Assembly (NCBI GenBank): GCA_036271555.1
Contig: DATBAK010000010.1
Location: 223,604-287,603, forward strand
Source of the DNA: Acidimicrobiia bacterium
Lineage (GTDB): Bacteria > Actinomycetota > Acidimicrobiia > IMCC26256 > PALSA-610
Direction: 5' to 3'
Length of the DNA stretch: 64,000 nucleotides
Part shown: positions 9,507-17,811 of the stretch, piece by piece
How positions within the stretch are numbered: the stretch's first letter is position 1
Layout: each line of letters starts with the position of its first letter
Program-made: the position numbers and the translations under genes
The notes under the pieces: model-generated
Told to the model about the DNA's origin: nothing
Databases searched by the model: none
Seen by the model: the letters and a program-made list of their open reading frames with translations, nothing else

Positions 9507-11297
9507 ATGACTGCAACCGATCTCACCGCCGAGGACGTCGCGTGGGACCTCGAGACGTTGCTCCCCGCCGCGGGTGACGCGGGCGTCGACGCGCTGCTCG
9601 CCGAGGCCGACGAGGTGACGACACGGGCCGCGAAGTTCCGCGGCCGCATCGCCGACTGCAGCACCGACGAGATCGTCGACCTCGTCGCGCTGCTCGCGTC
9701 GCTGCAAGATCTCGTCGGGCGCGCCGGCAACTACGCGAGCCTGCGGTTCTCGACCGACACGGCCGATCCTGCGCGCGGCGCGCTCATGATGCGCGTCGAG
9801 GAACGCGCAACCGCGATGAGCACGCAACTCGTGTTCTTCGAGCTCGAGTGGGCCGCGCTCGACGACGCCGCGGTCGACGCGCACCTCGCCGACCCGCGCC
9901 TCGAGTACGCGCGCCACCACCTGCGCTCCGTTCGCCGCTACCGCCCGCACCTGCTGAGCGAGCCCGAGGAGGTCGTGCTCACCGAGAAGACGGTGACGGG
10001 CACGAGCGCGTGGGTGCGGCTGTTCGAGGAGCTCGACTCCGCGATCACGGTCGAGCTCGACGGCGAATCGCAGCCCCTCGAAGCCGGGCTCTCTCGACTC
10101 GGCTCACCCGATCCCGATGTGCGGCGGACCGCGGCCGAAGCCGTGACCGCGGGGCTCGCTCCGGGCCTGCGCACCCGCGCCTACGTGTTCAACACGTTGC
10201 TCGCCGACAAGGCGATCGACGACCGGATGCGCAAGTTCCCGTCGTGGATCGCGGGGCGCAACCTCGCGAACGAGGCGAGCGACGAGTCGGTCGCGGCACT
10301 CGTCACCGCGGTGCAAGGTCGGTATTCGATCCCGCAACGCTGGTACCGGCTGAAGGCCCGGCTGCTCGGTGTCGATCGTGTCCGCGATTACGACCGCATG
10401 GCCTCGATCGCGTCGTCGGAGGCACAGTTCGGCTTCGGTGACGCGCGTGAGCTCGTGCTCGACTCGTACGCGTCGTTCTCGCCCGACCTCGCCGACATCG
10501 CGCGCAAGTTCTTCGACGAGCAGTGGATCGACGCGCCGGTGCGACCGGGCAAGCGCGGGGGAGCGTTCTGCGCGTACACCGTCCCGTCGCACCACCCGTA
10601 CGTGCTCTTGAACTGGACCGCGCGCCGCCGCGACGTGCTCACGCTCGCGCACGAGCTGGGCCACGGCCTGCACGCGTACCTCGCGCGCCCGCAGGGCGTG
10701 TTCCACCAGAGCACGCCGCTCACGCTGGCGGAGACCGCATCGGTGTTCGGTGAGACCGTCACGTTCGGCCGGCTGCTCTCCGCGACGACCGATCCCGCAG
10801 AGCGCCTCGCGCTGCTCGCCGAGAACCTCGAAGGTCAGATCGCGACCGTGTTCCGCCAGGTCGCGATGAACCGGTTCGAGGACGCGGTGCACAACGCGCG
10901 TCGCGACTCGGGTGAGCTCGCGGTCGACGACTTCAACGAGCACTGGATCGCGACCCAGTCGGCGATGCTCGGCGACTCGGTCGAGCTCACCGAGGGCTAC
11001 CGCACGTGGTGGTCGTACATCCCGCACTTCATCGCGACGCCGGGCTACGTGTACGCCTACGCGTACGGCCAGCTGCTCGCGCTGGCTGTGTACGCGCAGT
11101 ACGAGGAGCGGGGCTCGGAGTTCGTGCCGCGGTACCTCGAGCTGCTCACGGCCGGCGGCTCGATGGCGCCCGAGGACCTCGGCACGATCGTCGGCGTCGA
11201 CCTCTCGGACCCCGCGTTCTGGGACGGCGGTCTCGACATCGTCGAGCGCCAGCTGGCCCTCACCGAGGCGGCGGCCGCGGAGACCGGGCGGCTGTAG
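9507..11297 (+). CDS. M3-family oligoendopeptidase (PepF type)
   Basis: Zinc metallopeptidase of 596 aa from ATG 9507, preceded by GAGG at a good distance; an in-frame ATG at 9453 inside the GNAT gene is less likely. The active-site helix HELGH is at residue 382 onwards (LTLAHELGHGLHAYLA), and the third zinc ligand Glu is in ETASVFGE about 26 residues later. The N-terminal helical domain (10-200) and length match PepF/thimet-like oligopeptidases, which cleave short cytoplasmic peptides. It ends in acidic, Ala-rich sequence. The exact subfamily is uncertain. Confidence 0.9.
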   Translation: MTATDLTAEDVAWDLETLLPAAGDAGVDALLAEADEVTTRAAKFRGRIADCSTDEIVDLVALLASLQDLVGRAGNYASLRFSTDTADPARGALMMRVEERATAMSTQLVFFELEWAALDDAAVDAHLADPRLEYARHHLRSVRRYRPHLLSEPEEVVLTEKTVTGTSAWVRLFEELDSAITVELDGESQPLEAGLSRLGSPDPDVRRTAAEAVTAGLAPGLRTRAYVFNTLLADKAIDDRMRKFPSWIAGRNLANEASDESVAALVTAVQGRYSIPQRWYRLKARLLGVDRVRDYDRMASIASSEAQFGFGDARELVLDSYASFSPDLADIARKFFDEQWIDAPVRPGKRGGAFCAYTVPSHHPYVLLNWTARRRDVLTLAHELGHGLHAYLARPQGVFHQSTPLTLAETASVFGETVTFGRLLSATTDPAERLALLAENLEGQIATVFRQVAMNRFEDAVHNARRDSGELAVDDFNEHWIATQSAMLGDSVELTEGYRTWWSYIPHFIATPGYVYAYAYGQLLALAVYAQYEERGSEFVPRYLELLTAGGSMAPEDLGTIVGVDLSDPAFWDGGLDIVERQLALTEAAAAETGRL

Positions 11298-11381
11298 GCG
11301 CCATCCCTGCGGCTCCACATCGGCCACGGGAGACAACACCATCCACGTGCGTTGACGGGGGCCTCGCTACCGTTGCTTGGC

Positions 11382-11741
11382 GTGTCCCAGGCGTGCGAGC
11401 CGGGGGAGCGCTCGACGACTGCGGCGAGCGGATCCCCGTGCCGTTGGTGCGGCCGACCCTTGCCGCCCGCGGCGACTCGTGGACGGCCGCGGCAGTACTG
11501 CCGGCAGAGCTGCCGGCAGCGCCACTACGAAGCCCGCCAGCGCGCGGTCGAGCTGGGCCTCGGCGAGGACGAGCTCGTGCTCGCGCGCGCCGAGCTCGAC
11601 GTACTGCGCGACCGGATCTACGTGCTCGAGTGCGCGGTCGGCGACGTCGAGCGTGACCTCGCCGCGGGGCTCGACCCGGTCGAGGTGCGTGAAGCGTTGT
11701 CGTGGCTGCTCGACGCGGCGCGCCCGCTCGTCCACGTGTGA
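11382..11741 (+). CDS. Small zinc-ribbon/coiled-coil protein
   Basis: Protein of 119 aa from GTG 11382 (a TTG at 11352 is also possible). Residues 20-50 contain CxxC and CxxxC pairs (CRWCGRPL, YCRQSCRQRHYEAR), a treble-clef or FCS-like zinc-binding unit followed by a basic helix. The rest is a charged helical segment with heptad-like Leu spacing that could form a coiled coil. Unknown function; a small nucleic-acid-binding protein is the likeliest reading. Confidence 0.6.
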   Translation: MSQACEPGERSTTAASGSPCRWCGRPLPPAATRGRPRQYCRQSCRQRHYEARQRAVELGLGEDELVLARAELDVLRDRIYVLECAVGDVERDLAAGLDPVEVREALSWLLDAARPLVHV

Positions 11742-11766
11742 TTCCGGGACGCCCGGCCACGCTGGC

Positions 11767-11772
11767 TAGCGT
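11767..11772 (+). promoter_or_regulatory. -10 hexamer, leaderless
   Basis: TAGCGT ends 6 nt before the ATG at 11779, implying a leaderless transcript. Confidence 0.5.
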
Positions 11773-11778
11773 GCCGGC

Positions 11779-12072
11779 ATGAGCAGCATGGGCGACCTTG
11801 GTCGCGAGATCAACGAGATGCGCGACCACCCGAAAGCGGCGCCCGCGAACAACGAGCTCGAACAGCTCGAGGCGCGCTTGCACGAGTTCTTCGACTGGGC
11901 GCGTGGACGTGAGCACCCCGAGATCCGTGAGAAGTTCAAGGATGCGTTCTCCGCCGAGCCGCTCCACGACGACGTCGTCGACGCGCTGACGAGCGGGCGC
12001 GGCGCCGAGGTGCGCGCCGACCTGCCGGTGCCGCCTCCGGAGCCTTCCGAGTCGCCCGACGCCAACAGCTGA
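11779..12072 (+). CDS. Small acidic helical protein
   Basis: Protein of 97 aa with no recognisable domain. Residues 1-65 are charged and helical (LEQLEARLHEFFDWARGREHPEIREKF), followed by a Pro/Glu/Ser-rich disordered tail. There is no Shine-Dalgarno, but a TAGCGT -10 lies 6 nt upstream. Coding potential is supported by the strong GC bias at third positions and the clean promoter placement. Function unknown. Confidence 0.6.
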   Translation: MSSMGDLGREINEMRDHPKAAPANNELEQLEARLHEFFDWARGREHPEIREKFKDAFSAEPLHDDVVDALTSGRGAEVRADLPVPPPEPSESPDANS

Positions 12073-12094
12073 CCCGCGATCGAGACCGCTCACC

Positions 12095-12124
12095 CTGACG
12101 CGGAGTCACTCTCCGTTGTATTCT
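12095..12124 (+). promoter_or_regulatory. Promoter, CTGACG-18-TATTCT
   Basis: A -35-like CTGACG (12095-12100), an 18-bp spacer and -10 TATTCT (12119-12124) precede the membrane-protein gene. The start of transcription would be near 12131. Confidence 0.5.
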
Positions 12125-12177
12125 CTCCGCTGAGAGTGGCACGGGAGGCCGCTCCACGGCACGGCGGGTCAGGCGGC

Positions 12178-12756
12178 ATGGTCGGGGCGGACCGGTTCGA
12201 CGAATCGGCAGGGGAGCGCGGCACGGTGACGTCGCTGCCGGACGACTCGTACTGGTCGAACATCGACTATCCCGAGCCGCGGCCTCGTCCGCCCGCGGCG
12301 GTCGGCTCGGTGGCGCGTGACCGGGGGAGCATCCGCCGTCGATTGAGCGCCGGGTTCGTCGCCGCGTTGCTCGTCGTCGCCGGCGGTGCCTACGCCGTCG
12401 GGCGCGCCAACGGCCACGCACCCGTACCGGGGTTGCATCGCCAGGTCGAAGCGCAGCGCTCCGAGCTCGAGCGGCGCGCCGCGACGATCGCGACCCAGGC
12501 GCGCGAGCTCACAGCCGACGAGGCTCGGCTGCGCGCTCTCCGCGCGCAGGCTTCGCACTCAGCCGCAATCCAGACCGCGTGCCAACACGCGATCAGCGTT
12601 GCGAATCGCGCGTTCGGCACCGAATCCGACGCGCTGCACGCGCTTGCCGCGACCGACTTCGCGGCCGCGAAATCGCTGACCGACCTCTTCGGCACCGAGC
12701 TCGACGAGTTCGCCGGCGCGCGCTCCACCTGTCTCGGCTCGACGACCGCGGTCTGA
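12178..12756 (+). CDS. Single-pass membrane protein with periplasmic coiled coil
   Basis: Protein of 192 aa from ATG 12178; GTG 12136, only about 5 nt after the predicted transcription start, is an alternative that adds 14 residues. About 45 cytoplasmic residues are followed by one transmembrane helix (AGFVAALLVVAGGAYAVG) and an extracytoplasmic helical region with heptads (VEAQRSELERRAATIATQ). Two cysteines (near AIQTACQHAIS and STCLGS) could pair outside the cell. No family recognised. It lies just before the ECF sigma factor but has its own promoter. Confidence 0.65.
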   Translation: MVGADRFDESAGERGTVTSLPDDSYWSNIDYPEPRPRPPAAVGSVARDRGSIRRRLSAGFVAALLVVAGGAYAVGRANGHAPVPGLHRQVEAQRSELERRAATIATQARELTADEARLRALRAQASHSAAIQTACQHAISVANRAFGTESDALHALAATDFAAAKSLTDLFGTELDEFAGARSTCLGSTTAV

Positions 12757-12875
12757 CGCACGTCGACTCGGCGCGTCGCGGCGGGCAGACTTCCCCGTCG
12801 TGGGCAGGCGTGCCTGATCGCCCGAATCGGGGCCGAGACGTACCGGAATCGGCACGCTCGGGCGAGTGACTCGCA

Positions 12876-13400
12876 GTGAAGTCCGAGGGAACAGTGGGGC
12901 GCGAGGAGGTCGCCGACTTCAGCGCGTTCTTCGCGGCCGAGTACCGGACCGTCGTCGGTCTGGCCTTCGTGCTCTGCGGGCGACTCGACGCGGCCGAGGA
13001 CCTCGCGCAGGACGCGTTCGCGGCGGCATTCCACGACTGGAACCGCATCGCCCGCTACGACGACCCCGGCGCGTGGGTGCGCCGCGTCGTCGCGAACCGG
13101 GCGGTGTCACTGCGACGGCGCCGATCGTCGGAGGGCCGGCTCGTGGAACGGCTCGCGTCGCTCGCGCCGGGCGCGGCCGCGGAACCACCCCTCATTGATC
13201 CCGAGCTCGGGCGCGCGATCCGCTCGCTGTCGCGCCGGCAGGCGCAGATCGTCGCGCTCGTCTACTTCGAGGACCTCAGCGTCGCGCGGAGCGCCGAGAT
13301 CCTCGGGTGCAGCGAAGAGACCAGCCGCACCCATCTCCGGCGCGCGCGAGCTGCACTCGCACGGCGGCTCGGTATGCGTCAGGAGGAGGAGCCGGCATGA
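12876..13400 (+). CDS. ECF RNA polymerase sigma factor (SigE/SigM type)
   Basis: Extracytoplasmic-function sigma factor of 174 aa. Region 2 is at about 15-85 (AAEDLAQDAFAAAFHDW, then WVRRVVANRAVSL). Region 4 is at about 115-165, with the helix-turn-helix SVARSAEILGCSEETSRTHLRRARAAL. GTG 12876 was taken; GTG 12894 is an alternative with GAGGGA close by. It is coupled by ATGA to a membrane protein (13397) that sits where an anti-sigma factor is expected but carries no recognisable zinc anti-sigma motif. Confidence 0.88.
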   Translation: MKSEGTVGREEVADFSAFFAAEYRTVVGLAFVLCGRLDAAEDLAQDAFAAAFHDWNRIARYDDPGAWVRRVVANRAVSLRRRRSSEGRLVERLASLAPGAAAEPPLIDPELGRAIRSLSRRQAQIVALVYFEDLSVARSAEILGCSEETSRTHLRRARAALARRLGMRQEEEPA

Positions 13401-14599
13401 ACGAGCTCGACGACCACCTGCATCACGAGTTCGCGGCGCTGCGCGAGCGTGTCGCGCAGCTGCCGCTGCCGCTGCCCGCATTCGACGACCGGCGATCCGC
13501 GCGTCGCCGCGTGCCGCTTCCGGTCGCGACCGTCGTGGCGTTCGCGGTCGTGCTCGCCATCGTGCTCGCGACGATCACGATCACGAACTCGTCGACGCAC
13601 GCGCCGACCGCGACGACGCCGACGACCGCCGCGCCGGCACCGGCGCGACCGCCCGTTGCCGGCTTCCTCACGCTGCCGTTCCCGAACGACAAGCACACCA
13701 TCGACGTGTGGAACTGGGCCGGGCAGCACATCGCGACGGTGCACCCGCAGGGCATCGCCGACTGCTGCACGACGGTGTTCCTTTCGCCCGACGGGACGCG
13801 CATCCTCGTGCTCGGCGTCTCGGACTCGGCGATGAAGCAGGGACAGATCCTGGACCTCCGCGGGCGCGTGCTCGCGCAGGGCGACTTCGAAGGCGTGTGG
13901 GCCGACGACAGCCGCCACCTCTGCGACATGCAGCCGCACGCGGGCACGCACGGCCTCTACAACGGGAAGACCCACCTCGTGCTCTTCGATCCCGGGCACG
14001 GCAGCCGTACCGTCGCCGCCGTCGGCTTCGCCGGGTCACACGGAGGACCGGAGATCCTCGGCTGCAGCGTCACGAGCGAGAACGCGTTCGTGATGAACGT
14101 CGAGATGGCGTTCCTCACCGGGCCCGTGATCCAGGTTCGACTCACGACCGGGCACACGTCGACCGCGGCGTGGTCGCCGGCGAACGGCGACGCGCGGCCG
14201 GTCGCGTTGTCGGGAAGTGGTCGGTACGCACTCGAGTTCGGCGCCGGGCCCGCGGGCCAGGTGGTCGACACGACGACGGGTCGCACCGTGGCGACGGTGG
14301 CGGGCCAGCCGCAGAGCGTCTCCTGGGACGGTCACCTCGTGGTATCGACACTCGAGACCGGCGACCTCGTCGTCACCGACTGGCGAACCCACCGTGTCGT
14401 GTGGCGCAGCGGCCACCACACCGGCGCACCCGAGATGTTCGCCGACGCCGCGGTGCGCGTGCGTCCGCACTCCGACGATCTCGCGGTCGACGTGCGCGAG
14501 CTCGCCGGGCAGCCCGACGGGTCGGGAGCGCTCTGGCTCGTCACGCCGGACGCACCGCCGCGACGCATCGCCGCGCCAGTCGTCGAAGGGATCGGCTGA
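13397..14599 (+). CDS. Membrane-anchored beta-propeller-like protein, sigma-factor partner
   Basis: Protein of 400 aa starting inside the sigma-factor stop, with a strong AGGAGGAGG ribosome site. About 40 basic cytoplasmic residues precede one transmembrane helix (VATVVAFAVVLAIVLATITI) and a Thr/Pro/Ala linker. The extracytoplasmic region from about 90 to 395 has repeated beta motifs (LSPDGTRILVLG, LDLRGRVLAQG, TGRTVATVAGQ) typical of WD40/YVTN-like propellers. By position it is probably the regulator of the sigma factor: sensor outside, binding segment inside. That role is inferred; no canonical anti-sigma motif is seen. Confidence 0.7.
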   Translation: MNELDDHLHHEFAALRERVAQLPLPLPAFDDRRSARRRVPLPVATVVAFAVVLAIVLATITITNSSTHAPTATTPTTAAPAPARPPVAGFLTLPFPNDKHTIDVWNWAGQHIATVHPQGIADCCTTVFLSPDGTRILVLGVSDSAMKQGQILDLRGRVLAQGDFEGVWADDSRHLCDMQPHAGTHGLYNGKTHLVLFDPGHGSRTVAAVGFAGSHGGPEILGCSVTSENAFVMNVEMAFLTGPVIQVRLTTGHTSTAAWSPANGDARPVALSGSGRYALEFGAGPAGQVVDTTTGRTVATVAGQPQSVSWDGHLVVSTLETGDLVVTDWRTHRVVWRSGHHTGAPEMFADAAVRVRPHSDDLAVDVRELAGQPDGSGALWLVTPDAPPRRIAAPVVEGIG

Positions 14600-14605
14600 C
14601 CACCG

Positions 14606-15313
14606 TCACTGCAGTTGCGCGAGGTCGCGCCGTGCGTAGCGGTTGTGATGGAACTCCTCTTCGAAGACCGTGAAGAGGCACTCGCGCACGGGGTTGGGCC
14701 CGTTCTCGAGCACGACGACCTCGCGGTCGAGCTCACCCGAGTCGAGCCGGTCGACGTAGTCGCGCAGCTTGCCGGCGCGGTCGGCGCGCACCGCGAGCAC
14801 CTCGGCGAAGGTCGGGTCCGAGGCGAGGTCGAGCCCGGGAAAATCGAAGTCGAGCGAGCCGGTGTTCGGGAGGCCCATCGGATCGAAGGGCTCGCCGAGG
14901 ATCGGCGCGGTGAACCACTTGTCGATCGCCATGACGAGGTGCCGCAGGGTTTGCACGAACGAGAACTCGCCGGCGACCGACTCGTGCAGCTTCGGCTCCG
15001 GGAGTGCGCGCGCGGTCGCCATCGTCGTCGACCACGCGGCGTCGAGGGCATCGAGCGCGCGGCGCATGCCTGCGGGATCGTCGGGTCGCAGCATCGCCCG
15101 CAGCGGATACCAGGCGTCGTGCTCGTTGACGAAGTCGGTGACGTCGACACCGTTGATCGTCACGCGCTCGACGAGCGCGTCGATGTCGACGTCGACGAGC
15201 CACGCGTGCGACACCCGCACGCCGGTGAGGTTCACGTCGCGGAGCGTCGACCGGCTCAGGTCGGCGCCCCAGAAGACCGACTCGGTGAGGTCGCCTTCGA
15301 AGTCCTCGGGCAT
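14606..15313 (-). CDS. DinB-like protein with N-terminal pentapeptide repeats
   Basis: Protein of 235 aa from the ATG at 15313, preceded by GAGGAGG. Residues 8-35 show pentapeptide-like repeats (ADLSRSTLRDVNLTGVRV). From about 65 it is a four-helix DinB-superfamily bundle with a His near HLVMAIDKWF and a C-terminal EEEFHHNRYARRDL segment that would supply metal-binding histidines. Many actinobacterial DinB proteins are thiol-dependent transferases, but the substrate here is unknown. It converges on the propeller gene with only 6 bp between the stops. Confidence 0.72.
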   Translation of the reverse strand: MPEDFEGDLTESVFWGADLSRSTLRDVNLTGVRVSHAWLVDVDIDALVERVTINGVDVTDFVNEHDAWYPLRAMLRPDDPAGMRRALDALDAAWSTTMATARALPEPKLHESVAGEFSFVQTLRHLVMAIDKWFTAPILGEPFDPMGLPNTGSLDFDFPGLDLASDPTFAEVLAVRADRAGKLRDYVDRLDSGELDREVVVLENGPNPVRECLFTVFEEEFHHNRYARRDLAQLQ

Positions 15314-15474
15314 CACGGTCCTCCTCGTCGTTGTGCGGTCCAGCATCGCAGCCCAGCACGCGGCGCCGTTTCCCGGCGGCCTTCTCCCCGGCCGCCGATA
15401 ATCCTCGTTATGTAAACTGCTCTGGGTTTGGCTCCGGGTGCACCGGCACGGATGCCGCGAGCCGCACCGGTCTC

Positions 15475-15480
15475 TACGAT
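15475..15480 (+). promoter_or_regulatory. -10 hexamer, leaderless hydrolase gene
   Basis: TACGAT ends 8 nt before the GTG at 15489, which supports this start and a leaderless transcript. The region 15314-15474 between the divergent genes shows no other strong signal. Confidence 0.5.
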
Positions 15481-15488
15481 CCCCTGCG

Positions 15489-16319
15489 GTGAGCACGGCG
15501 GAATGGCGCAGAGCACGCATCGAGCACGACGGTGAAGTCCTCTACTACGAGGTGACCGGCGCACCCGACGCCCGCACGGTCGTGTTGACGCACGGCGCCG
15601 GCGGCACGCACGCATCCTGGTTCCAACAGGTTCCGGCGCTTGCGGCGGCCGGCTATCGCGTCGTCACGTGGGACAGCCGCGGCTTCGGTAACTCGACGTG
15701 CACGAACGGCACGTTGGGCGCCGACGGGGCGGCCGCCGACATCACGCGCATCCTCGACGAGATCGGTGTCGACCGCGTCGATCTCGTCGGTCAGTCGATG
15801 GGCGGCTGGTGGGTCAGCGCGTTCACGATCGCCCACCCCGACCGCGTCCATACGCTCACGCTCGCCAACACCATCGGCGGTCTGTACACGCGCGAGCTGC
15901 ACGATCACTTTCGTCACGTGACACAAACGCTGCCGGCCGGACCACCGACGATCGGATCGCACGCGGCGGTGAGCACGAGTCTCGTCGCGCGCGATCCCGC
16001 GCTTGCGTTCCTCTACCAACAGCTCGACTCGTTCCACGAGCCGCCGTTGATCGCGGTCGCACGCGCGCTCACCGGTTGGGAAGTGACGCACGAGCAGATG
16101 AACGCGACCGGTGTGCCCGTGCTCGTCATCACCTCCCCCGAGGATCAGCTGTTCCCCGCCGGGCTCGTGCGCGACGGCGCGCGGCGACTGCGCGATGCGC
16201 GCGTCGTCGAGATCGACGGCGCGGGTCATTCGTCGTACTTCGAACGCGCGACGGAGTTCAACGCGGCGCTGCTCGCCTTCCTCGGCGCGCACCTTTTCCA
16301 CAACCCGTCCACAGGTTGA
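15489..16319 (+). CDS. Alpha/beta hydrolase
   Basis: Alpha/beta-hydrolase-fold enzyme of 276 aa. The oxyanion loop HGAGGTHASW is near residue 38. The nucleophile is Ser103 in VGQSMGGW, the acid is probably the Asp in SPEDQLFP, and the base is the His in GAGHSSYFE near the C-terminus. The fold is that of small-molecule esterases, haloperoxidase-like and lactone hydrolases; the substrate cannot be told. The GTG start is supported by the promoter position. The 3' end of the gene overlaps a cluster of DnaA-box-like sequences. Confidence 0.85.
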   Translation: MSTAEWRRARIEHDGEVLYYEVTGAPDARTVVLTHGAGGTHASWFQQVPALAAAGYRVVTWDSRGFGNSTCTNGTLGADGAAADITRILDEIGVDRVDLVGQSMGGWWVSAFTIAHPDRVHTLTLANTIGGLYTRELHDHFRHVTQTLPAGPPTIGSHAAVSTSLVARDPALAFLYQQLDSFHEPPLIAVARALTGWEVTHEQMNATGVPVLVITSPEDQLFPAGLVRDGARRLRDARVVEIDGAGHSSYFERATEFNAALLAFLGAHLFHNPSTG

Positions 16320-16337
16320 TCCTGCTTACGATCCACA
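16294..16337 (+). promoter_or_regulatory. Cluster of three DnaA-box-like sequences
   Basis: TTTTCCACA (16294-16302), CCGTCCACA (16305-16313) and CGATCCACA (16329-16337) share the TCCACA core of the DnaA box (consensus TTATCCACA), in the same orientation, with cores 11 and 24 bp apart. The first is one mismatch from consensus; the others have two or three. The first two lie in the last codons of the hydrolase. Possibly a DnaA-titrating or DnaA-regulated site; not an origin, since no dnaA/dnaN neighbourhood is present. Confidence 0.3.
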
Positions 16338-16382
16338 ACCTCTTCGTCGTACGGTGACCTCCCCCGACGAACGGAGCGCGCG

Positions 16383-16598
16383 ATGGTCTTCGAGATCGTC
16401 ACCACCGACGGAACGATCGAACGGGTCGACGGCGCCGACGCCTACGAGCTCGAAGGCCCGTTGACGACCTTCTTCACGACGAACAGCGGCATCCACCGGC
16501 TGTCGAGCTGGAGCGAACGCGTCGCGAGCTACCGCACCGACCGCGTTCTCGCCGTGCGGACGGTACCGGCCGTGCCCTTGGTACCGGCCGAGTCCTGA
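16383..16598 (+). CDS. Small conserved-looking hypothetical protein
   Basis: Protein of 71 aa with a beta-rich look: MVFEIVTTDGTIERVDGADAY, a middle TTNSG turn, and a segment of positive charges, ending in a Val/Pro stretch. It has GGAG upstream of its ATG. No domain is recognised; it resembles short actinobacterial proteins with a single antiparallel sheet. It is followed by a 110-bp convergent gap containing an intergenic repeat. Confidence 0.55.
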   Translation: MVFEIVTTDGTIERVDGADAYELEGPLTTFFTTNSGIHRLSSWSERVASYRTDRVLAVRTVPAVPLVPAES

Positions 16599-16666
16599 GC
16601 GACGACGGACTCGGAGCTCTGGCCGGAACGGGCGGTTCGCGTTGCGGGCGGCCCGACTTCTCGCGT

Positions 16667-16712
16667 GAGGCGTGAGGAGCGGCGAGCGCGCGAGCGCGAC
16701 CAGAAAGCTCAG
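16667..16712 (-). repeat. Degenerate intergenic GC-rich repeat, copy 2
   Basis: Reads GAGGCGTGAGGAGCGGCGAG and continues to CCAGAAAGCTCAG, ending over the gcvT stop codon. It is nearly the same as 25105-25149, which also ends over a stop codon. Both may act as downstream transcription-ending or mRNA-stabilising elements of minus-strand genes. Confidence 0.5.
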
Positions 16713-17797
16713 CGGCGAACGAACGGAGTCTCGACGACGGTCGCGTCGAGCGTGCGTCCGCGCACCGACAACTCGACGCGCGTCCCGATCTCGACATCGG
16801 GCCTCAGGAGTCCGAGCGCGATGCCGTGCCCGAGGGTCGGCGAGAAGTTGCCACTCGTCACCGTGCCCACCGCCTCCCCACCGCGCAGCACCTCCGCACC
16901 CTCGCGCGGGGGCTGCCGGCCCGTCGTCGCCATGCCCCGCAGCACGCGCGCGACACCTCGATCGCGTTCGGCTTCGAGCGCGGCGCGGCCGCGGAAGTCG
17001 CCCTTGTCGAACCGCACGACCCACCGCAGCCCGGCCTGCAACGGCGTGATGCCGGGACCGAGATCATGGCCGTGCAGCGGCAGCGCGGCCTCGAGCCGCA
17101 GGGTGTCGCGCGCACCGAGTCCTGCGGGCACGACGCCGGCGCCGAGCAGCGCATCCCAGAGTGCGGGCGCGTGCTCCGCGGGAACCTGGATCTCGACGCC
17201 GTCCTCGCCGGTGTAACCGGTTCCCGCGGCGACGCACCCGACGCCGTTCCAGATGAACGGCGCGACGTGAAACCGCTCCACCGCCGCCGCGTCGGGCGCG
17301 ATCGGCGCGAGCAACGCGCGCGCTTGCGGGCCCTGGATCGCGAGCACCGCGCGGCCGCCGGTGACATCGTCGACCGTGTCGTCGGCCGCGCCGAACTGCG
17401 CGATCGCATCATGCAGCGCGGCGGCGAGCGGCGCGGTGTTCGACGCGTTCGGCATCACGAGCAGCTCCGTCGGCTCCAGCCACCACACGATGAGGTCGTC
17501 GACGACGTGCGCATCGCGTTCGTCGAGCAGATGCGTGTACTGCGCGCGACCCGGTGCGATGCGACCGAGGTCGTTGGTCAGCGCCCACTGGAGCGCATCG
17601 ACCACTCCCCCGCCCGCGCACCGCAGCGTTCCGAGGTGCGAGACGTCGAAGACGACCGCGCGCTCGCGACACGCGCGGTGCTCCTCGAGCACGCCCGCGT
17701 ACTGGAGTGGCATGTCCCACCCGCCGAACGCGGCGAAGCGTGCTCCGAGGGCGCGGTGGGCCGCGTCGAGTGGGCTGTGCCGGAGTGCTTGGTCCAA
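16709..17797 (-). CDS. gcvT: Glycine cleavage system T protein (aminomethyltransferase)
   Basis: GcvT takes the aminomethyl group from the lipoyl arm of GcvH and gives methylene-tetrahydrofolate and ammonia. The 362-aa length and order match the family: FAAFGGWDMPLQY near residue 22, FDVSHLGTLRC near 50, GYTGEDGVEIQVP near 200 and GLGARDTLRLEAALPLHGHD near 230. The start is TTG; it is supported by a TAAGTT -10 ending 8 nt upstream. The partner gcvH is 4 kb away on the same strand. gcvP is not in the window. Confidence 0.9.
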   Translation of the reverse strand: MDQALRHSPLDAAHRALGARFAAFGGWDMPLQYAGVLEEHRACRERAVVFDVSHLGTLRCAGGGVVDALQWALTNDLGRIAPGRAQYTHLLDERDAHVVDDLIVWWLEPTELLVMPNASNTAPLAAALHDAIAQFGAADDTVDDVTGGRAVLAIQGPQARALLAPIAPDAAAVERFHVAPFIWNGVGCVAAGTGYTGEDGVEIQVPAEHAPALWDALLGAGVVPAGLGARDTLRLEAALPLHGHDLGPGITPLQAGLRWVVRFDKGDFRGRAALEAERDRGVARVLRGMATTGRQPPREGAEVLRGGEAVGTVTSGNFSPTLGHGIALGLLRPDVEIGTRVELSVRGRTLDATVVETPFVRR

Positions 17798-17805
17798 GAC
17801 GGCGG

Positions 17806-17811
17806 AACTTA
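17806..17811 (-). promoter_or_regulatory. -10 hexamer overlapping upstream stop codon (gcvT)
   Basis: On the minus strand TAAGTT ends 8 nt before the TTG start of gcvT. Its first three bases are the TAA stop of the upstream nuclease-like gene, so gcvT can be transcribed separately from the cluster above it. Confidence 0.45.
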
